Positions 58,449 through 64,000 of a stretch of 64,000 bases of DNA are shown here, piece after piece. The number at the start of each line of letters is the position of its first letter. The first letter of the stretch is position 1. The notes beneath the pieces were generated by a model that was not told the origin of the DNA, searched no databases, and was given only the letters and a program-made list of their open reading frames with translations. Origin of the DNA: Oreohelix idahoensis (lineage: Eukaryota > Mollusca > Gastropoda > Stylommatophora > Oreohelicidae); assembly GCA_024509875.1 (NCBI GenBank), contig JAMPIV010017770.1:154001-218000 (forward strand). The letters run 5' to 3'. Both the position numbers and the translations under genes were made by a program.

Positions 58449-58969
58449 TTATCTTTCAAATCTAGATAAAAATGACTCAGTATCATCATCTTTTTCTACA
58501 AATGGGTCCAACTGGAACCCCATGGCTGAGGTTGAGGCGATCTGGCTTGCAGCAGAGTCGGAGGTGGATGAGCTACTTCCATTATCAGGAGCATGGCCTT
58601 GTAACTCCATCTCCCTTAGTCGCAACTCATGTTCCCTTTGTAACCGTTTCTCTTCTTTCTCAGCCTCCATCTGTAATCTCTTCTCCTCTTTGGCAGCCTC
58701 CAACCTCTTTTCTTCTTTCCTGGCCTCAGCCTCAAGCTTCTTCTCCTCCAACTGCAGCCTCTTGATCTCAGCCTCCCTATCAGCCTCTAATTTCTTAAGC
58801 TCCCTAGCATCCTCTAACATAATTCTCTTCTCCTCAGCTAATCTCTTATCTTCCTTTCCATATACTTATCGCACTCTGATGTCACATACTGAATCAGAGC
58901 TTGCCCATCTAAATTCATTTCCTTTGCAGTCTGCACAGCAGCAGATCTGTATTTAGCCATATCCGCCAT
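58449..58969 (-). pseudogene. Gag N-terminal part, frameshifted
   Basis: An ATG at 58969 opens MADMAKYRSAAVQTAKEMN and shifts frame near 58850, after ERK. The second register (58820 onward) is a Glu/Lys/Arg-rich coiled coil (LEADREAEIKRLQLEEKK and similar) ending in FLSRFER. A stop follows at 58449. Related elements have the two registers joined, which is inferred from the overlap only. Confidence 0.75.
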
Positions 58970-59063
58970 TTTATAGTTAACAATATGAAATACTATCCAC
59001 TACCTTAACTAATTAACCAACTCTAAACACAAGACAAAGGGCAATGATATCTCAAACCACTCT

Positions 59064-59083
59064 AATCCCGGAAGAGCGTCCCA
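59064..59083 (-). promoter_or_regulatory. tRNA primer-binding site of element C
   Basis: On the minus strand TGGGACGCTCTTCCGGGATT starts five bases from the LTR end (CCACA, then TTAAT). It begins with TGG. The donor tRNA is not identified. Confidence 0.75.
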
Positions 59084-59088
59084 ATTAA

Positions 59089-60807
59089 TGTGGTGAATAA
59101 ATTGTTATTATTGGTTTTAATATTATATTAATGGTATCTGGTGTGAGGTCAGCTATGCAAGTCCCTGAGGTTTACTAAATACAAATAAGTTTACAGGGTA
59201 CCTGTCTGCTTCCACCACGACCTCACCCGATTATATATCTTCCCCTACTGAAGTGTATTGGTGTGTGTATGTTGTCTAGCAAGTGTCTAGGGTATATGCA
59301 ATGTGATGAAGTGTATGAACAGGACAACAACTACACCTATTACTAATAAACAATGATTAAACAAGTCACTGGGTAAAGTTTGGAATGTAACTTTTTTTTT
59401 TTTTTTCAATTTATTTTCCTGTATCTAGTTATTCTTCTGACCCAGGAATAATCAACTCAACATGATAATGAAATTATTTACAACCAATTATTTTACAACT
59501 GTCCTTGAGTCGGTGTTATCCCACAATTATTTATATGTCTCAAACTGGGAAAATGTCAAGTATTTCTTGCTCCTAGAAAAGGGTACAAGTTTATTGAACG
59601 TTTTTGTTCCTCACTGTCTGATACACTATCTTTTGTGAAAACTGAGAGAGTGGATTGTTTGTGATATCAATTTCCCAGACAAGTCTTATCTGAGGTCTCT
59701 GGAACCAGGCTGGTTGAAGTATGTATAAAACGCCAGCATCCACTGCCAAGACACGATTCTGCTTCTATAGGTAAATCACTGTGTAGGCACTCAGTAGTTA
59801 GGCCTCACTGCAGAACTTAGGGACAGGTGTTAGATCACCTGGGCTCACTTTCACTCGTAGATGAAACTCTGGAACAATACAAATGTGTCCCACTCAGCAT
59901 CTAATAATCTCTCTCTTTCATTATTCTAACATGGCAATATCATAAGACATCAGTATGGTAACTAAACAATTAGTTAACGTTCTCAATTGGGTTGGTACCC
60001 CCTTCTGGATAAATAACTTTCAAACCACCGTTTGACATTTTCCTTGATAAAGGAAACATTTTACATTAATACTATCAAGTCATGTACAAACACGGTGACT
60101 TGCTGAAGAAGACGGCCAGTGATCTTCCTGGTCTTATGTCATAACACAACTTTTTCTTTTCATCATAAATATTTAATTTTCTTTTCTCCCCATACGGCCG
60201 AAAGCCTGTCTGGCTTTTCTATACCAGGTTAATACAGTTCCTAACAACGCTGTGAAACAACACAGAGTGATGTTGCCTTCCCTCCAGATAAATGTTTCCC
60301 CTTTAAGGTTCATACAAATTCAATAATGCATACATAATAATGATAAAAATGACAATATAAATGTTTTCATTCTTACCGCATCAAAGAAATCTACACACTA
60401 AACAGTTGAATATTGCGATATATGGCATAATCCAAATCGCTGCTAGTGCAGAAATAGCAAACAAGTAAGTACTCCTTCCTTGTCTTAAAACAACTTCTTT
60501 AGTGTATCAATTTTAGTTAACAAGTGGCCCCGAATACCAACTACTAATTGGTTTTATACAACCGGTTGTCTATTATACTACAGCAAATCAGAGACTGTTT
60601 AGTGAATAGCGTTCCTTTTCAAATCAAACTGACCTCAAATATTCAAAATAAGGACTCCTTCCGATACTCCGACTCATCCCCCTCCTTTCAGTACGGAATA
60701 TTCAAAAAAATCCCACGTTAACCTTAATTTTTCCTTTTATTTTCAAACTACCGTATGTAGAACGAACACTACGCTACGTCACAAGTGTGTATCGTCTGCC
60801 AAGTCCA
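59089..60807 (-). repeat. Element C 5' LTR
   Basis: 1,719 bases from TGTGGTGAATAA to CCAAGTCCA on the plus strand. It aligns with the other LTR except for the ~200-base insertion there and scattered substitutions. Confidence 0.88.
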
Positions 60808-60812
60808 ACCGT
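60808..60812. repeat. Target duplication ACCGT, right of element C
   Basis: Matches 54249-54253. Confidence 0.7.
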
Positions 60813-61450
60813 GTGGAGAAAAAGGGGGGCTTGCAAGGTATAGGTAGTATATTTTAATTCTTGTTGCAGTTTCGTTCTACAAGAAAATTTTTAGTCTCAA
60901 AGCCAACGCTAGCAAAGCGTATAATGTTAGACTGCGGAAAATCGTTTTGGCATTACTTCGGTATACAATTTTAGCGTGCTGCTGGCGTATGGGAAGAAGC
61001 CAGTCAGACACACACGGCTGGTTCTATATATTAGCATTGGGAGTACAATTTCCTGGAATTTAGCGTTTGTTCTCACAGATTTTACTACAACCGTGGTACT
61101 GAAGTATTAGAGCAGCACCTGGTCTGAGTTTTGCTAAATCCAGAGGGCAGGCAGCAGACTCCTTGTCCAAGATATTGACCATTGGTGGATTTCAAGATAA
61201 CTGAGAAGCAAGCGAGCAGAGGAGACAATTTTCCTGCCGCCGACTCATAAGTTAAGAATTCGTGAGCCAGAGTAGCTCACCCTTGTATAACCCACCTTTA
61301 AAAAGTGACTGTAATACTAAAGCAAGAGATACAGTTATTGTTTTACAAATAAAAAGAACTGTGAACCCTTCAAGATTATTTCCACCATTAACAAACAAAT
61401 GAAGTCGTGATGACAAACAACAACATAGCTTCAAAAGCCAGTATTACCTC
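60813..61450. other. Unassigned sequence right of element C
   Basis: No supported gene. May include the distal part of the decayed LTR at 61450-61953. Confidence 0.3.
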
Positions 61451-61953
61451 TTAATACCAGAGCATAACACTACACACATATTGTAATAATATTCTATGTC
61501 AGGACAAAGATCCGTTGTATAAAGTTTGTACATAAAGATTGTGTTTACATTTGATTGTGATTCCTGATTCACTTTGTAGTTGGATCAGGATATCTATTCT
61601 TGAAAGAAACTAATACATAATTTAAAATTTAACACTTGACTTACTTAAACTAGTCTTCTAGAGTGTGAAATGTATTTGATTGTTATAGTGTTGTAAAGTG
61701 TTGTGAATCTTAAATAAAGTGTTTATCTGTCTGTTGTTGTTGTTGTGAACTTACACTTCATCAATATCATAACCCTAGACATTCAACGTAGTCATTACAA
61801 TATTCCAGAATAAGTCTGATTGAGGTCTAAATGTGGTAGCAAAGTAAGGTCATCTGTAACACACCACACATATTAGATACAGATACCTTCACAGCTGATC
61901 TCAGTCAGTACACTAAGTCCCTATAAATATTTATATAATCCCAACTTACCACA
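61450..61953. repeat. Decayed LTR related to C, opposite orientation
   Basis: The complement starts TGTGGTAAGTTGGG at 61953 and carries GAGATCAGCTGTGAAGGTAT, GTCTAGGGTTATGAT and GAATCAGGAATCACAATC, in the order seen at 47012-47620 and in the C LTRs. It is much diverged. The left limit is approximate. Confidence 0.6.
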
Positions 61954-64000
61954 TACACCTCACGGTAGAAGGGGAACGACTAAGTAAGTAAGTAATGCTT
62001 TTTGTCAAATATGTATTCAATTCATGCGAATGTATGTTTATATTGATTGAAAAAGCAGATGTATGCATTCATTCGCTTTCACTTATGGCATATCGGTGCT
62101 TCAGAATTTATTTTATAAACCTTTGTCCTCGCGTAGTACTAAAATTTAGAAAATGCCAAGTAACTTTGTCACATGTTGCCAGGTAACATAATTTGGTTTC
62201 TACCGCTTTGGTTTACACACAAAAAATAACACAAGTGCTAAAAAAAATGCAAAGTCATTGTGGGACGAGTGCACTTTGTCACATAAGAGAGCCCTTGAAG
62301 CTCTTGATCTGTGTGACAGAACGGGGCGGTCCATCTCGATCTTTGTTTCACGCAAGCGGTATCGGTACATTTGTGGTACTGATTTTATTGTGTGCTTTCA
62401 TGTGTAGCACTTTCTGTCTTTCTTTTTTTTTTGCCATGTGTTGCAGATATTATGTATTTTCCTTCTTACACCCTTCTCAGGGATAAGTGAACATGTCTGG
62501 TTGTTACCCATTCCTACCTACGTTGTAAAGAGTGGCAGCGACCTAACCATGCTGGCTATCGTGGGCGCAGCCGATATCAGTACACAAATTGACACGTAAA
62601 TCGCCTCAGTGCAGTGCTTATCACTGATACGACACGGGTGCCCTCATCACCAAAGCGTGGAATACGAGGTGACAACTGATGGACAGACACAGATAAGCGA
62701 TTACTTTCTGATAAAGTAATGATTGTTACATTGGGAACACGTTGTTATATGAGGTTATCGACGTGTTCGTAAGTTTGTACCCAAGGACAAGCGGATGTTT
62801 ACAACCCATTTTCAGAAAAGTAATGTTTGAAATTTTGCATTAGCTAAGTCATGCAAAATATTATATCAGATTGGCTGATCCTTTGAGGCGCGCATAACAA
62901 CGAATGCGTTGGAAGGCAGTGAAGATAATCTGACCATTTTCTCAAGCTATTTCGCTTGAGAAATCGCTCGCCTAGATACCAGACCTTGCTAGACTGAAGA
63001 ATTGGAATTCAGAATTCCTTCTTAACATACCGGACACCTTTTATTGAAGAATTTTGGACGGACTTTCATAGCCCAGGAAATCTCTTTCATAGTAAATAAG
63101 GAAACCGGGACTGAGGAAACTGAAGGACCACACACGGAGTCAGAGAGGTACCTTATTAAATTAACGACACCCCAGACGCGTGCAAGAGGCCGATTCAAGT
63201 CTCTTTTATTCAACTGAGCAATACGTATGTGAGCCAGGATTAGCTTATTGGTGGTACCAGCAGAAAGTACTATCTCTGAAACAAGAAGGGAATAGTGGCC
63301 TAAGCTTTAAGACGAAGGACCCACTTGGTAGACTCTCCTTGATATTTCTGGGAAACGAGCTACACCCGGCAACCTTGACCAGAGACGAGCGTAAGCAGAG
63401 TGAAAAGAACCAACCTATAAGAAGGAGCAGAACCGTCATTCGCAGCTATGTTCAAATATATGCTGCCACTTGAACTTCTTGTAACATTTCACAATTAATA
63501 ACGACCGTGATGATAACTTTTCTTGATCCATAACTATTCAAATGATTTTCAAACTGTTAAAACTTAAAGTAATTATTAAATTTTGTTGTTTGTAATGTTA
63601 CAAATTTAACTTCGATTTATTCATTTTAAAGTTACAGCATGTTTGTCTCAGTCAAATTACTACATACACTCTAAACTGAGCTATACCAGAATAATAAGAA
63701 TTCCACTGAGTAAATCAAGGGCGGGGGCTTAAACGAACTGAAATTAATAAGTGCTTAAATCCTTCACAAAAGTGTCGGCAGAATTACAGAGTTACCATAC
63801 TCAGCCAAAGCAGTATTGTTCTCGTTTATTCTGAATATCTTGTGAAGACCTATTACAAAGGGAGTCATTACCCTTCTATCTGTATCTATGTCAAGAGTAA
63901 TCTTGTGCGAATGTAAATACCTTTGAAGCGCATTTTAGATACTCTTGAGTTTTGGTCACAGTTGACCACTACTGATAAGCAAGGAAGGCAATACCGTCAC
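61954..64000. other. Unassigned sequence at window end
   Basis: Only short open frames, without motifs I recognise, for example 62193-62486 and 63180-63473. The 62166-62213 stretch matches 51822-51868. I see no RNA gene. Confidence 0.35.

Larger units (their letters stand above)
54254..60807 (-). mobile_element. LTR retrotransposon C, gypsy-like, RT deleted
   Basis: Two related direct LTRs (54254-56177, 59089-60807) enclose a ~2.9 kb interior read on the minus strand. Gag, retropepsin and an integrase zinc-binding segment are present, but no reverse transcriptase or RNase H. ACCGT flanks both ends. In element orientation the 5' LTR starts TGGACTTGG and ends CCACA, giving TG...CA. A primer-binding site lies 5 bases inside. 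The 3' LTR lacks the terminal nine or so bases seen at the other LTR, and no polypurine tract precedes it, so a deletion has removed that junction. Confidence 0.88.

Noticed and set aside
63180..63473. 97-codon open frame near window end
   Set aside because: No motif, no splice context and length within chance expectation.

Overview
The window is repeat-dominated eukaryotic (animal) DNA. I find no protein-coding gene that looks like a host gene with a recognisable function. Nearly every supportable coding segment belongs to a retrotransposon or to a repeated mobile-looking gene family. The AP-endonuclease non-LTR elements, the Ty3/gypsy-like LTR elements with very long LTRs, the tRNA-derived SINEs and the long TA and TCTA microsatellites suggest a marine invertebrate, perhaps a lophotrochozoan such as a mollusc. 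That assignment is an inference and is weak.

Region 1 (1-23,160) is a nested block built on a 34-bp satellite. The satellite appears at about 565-644, 7269-7385 plus 8664-8740, 11290-14039 and 22037-22456. Three long LTR units interrupt it: two copies of a ~2.55 kb LTR-like unit A (645-7268, itself split by a LINE, and 8741-11289) and one two-LTR element B (14040-22036). All three sit at the same five bases, CTATA, of the satellite monomer. A 4.06 kb LINE on the minus strand is inserted in A copy 1 (13-bp target duplication). A 5'-truncated RTE LINE is inserted in the satellite at 7386-8663. Element B has 2,429-bp LTRs, a primer-binding site and a polypurine tract, but its 3.1 kb interior lacks reverse transcriptase and integrase. 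A second satellite (77-bp unit, 8 copies) follows at 22538-23153.

Region 2 (23.2-31.6 kb) holds a 79-bp inverted-repeat fold-back containing tRNA-like B boxes, a tRNA-type SINE, a 2.8 kb broken RTE LINE inserted in a TCTA/TCTG microsatellite, and a 20/25-bp minisatellite about 1 kb long.

Region 3 (31.6-40 kb) has a TTAA-flanked MITE (33299-33982), an apparently intact 3.3 kb RTE LINE on the minus strand (34058-37360, 12-bp target duplication), long TA tracts and a poly-G tract.

Region 4 (40-47 kb) holds two direct copies of an uncharacterised gene family that is multiplied in invertebrate genomes. Both copies are broken by different lesions. They are separated by the 3' end of another LINE, and a 36-bp minisatellite precedes the first. 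An 81-bp perfect hairpin flanked by TA lies next to the second copy.

Region 5 (47-64 kb) contains decayed LTRs related to element C, a hAT-type MITE, a LINE remnant, a minus-strand SINE, and element C itself (54254-60807). Element C has a gag, a retropepsin and the integrase zinc-binding segment, with reverse transcriptase deleted, and is flanked by ACCGT duplications. The last 2 kb shows nothing recognisable.

The sequence records layered insertion: satellite, then LTR elements, then LINEs. Reverse transcriptase of autonomous type survives only in the two minus-strand LINEs.
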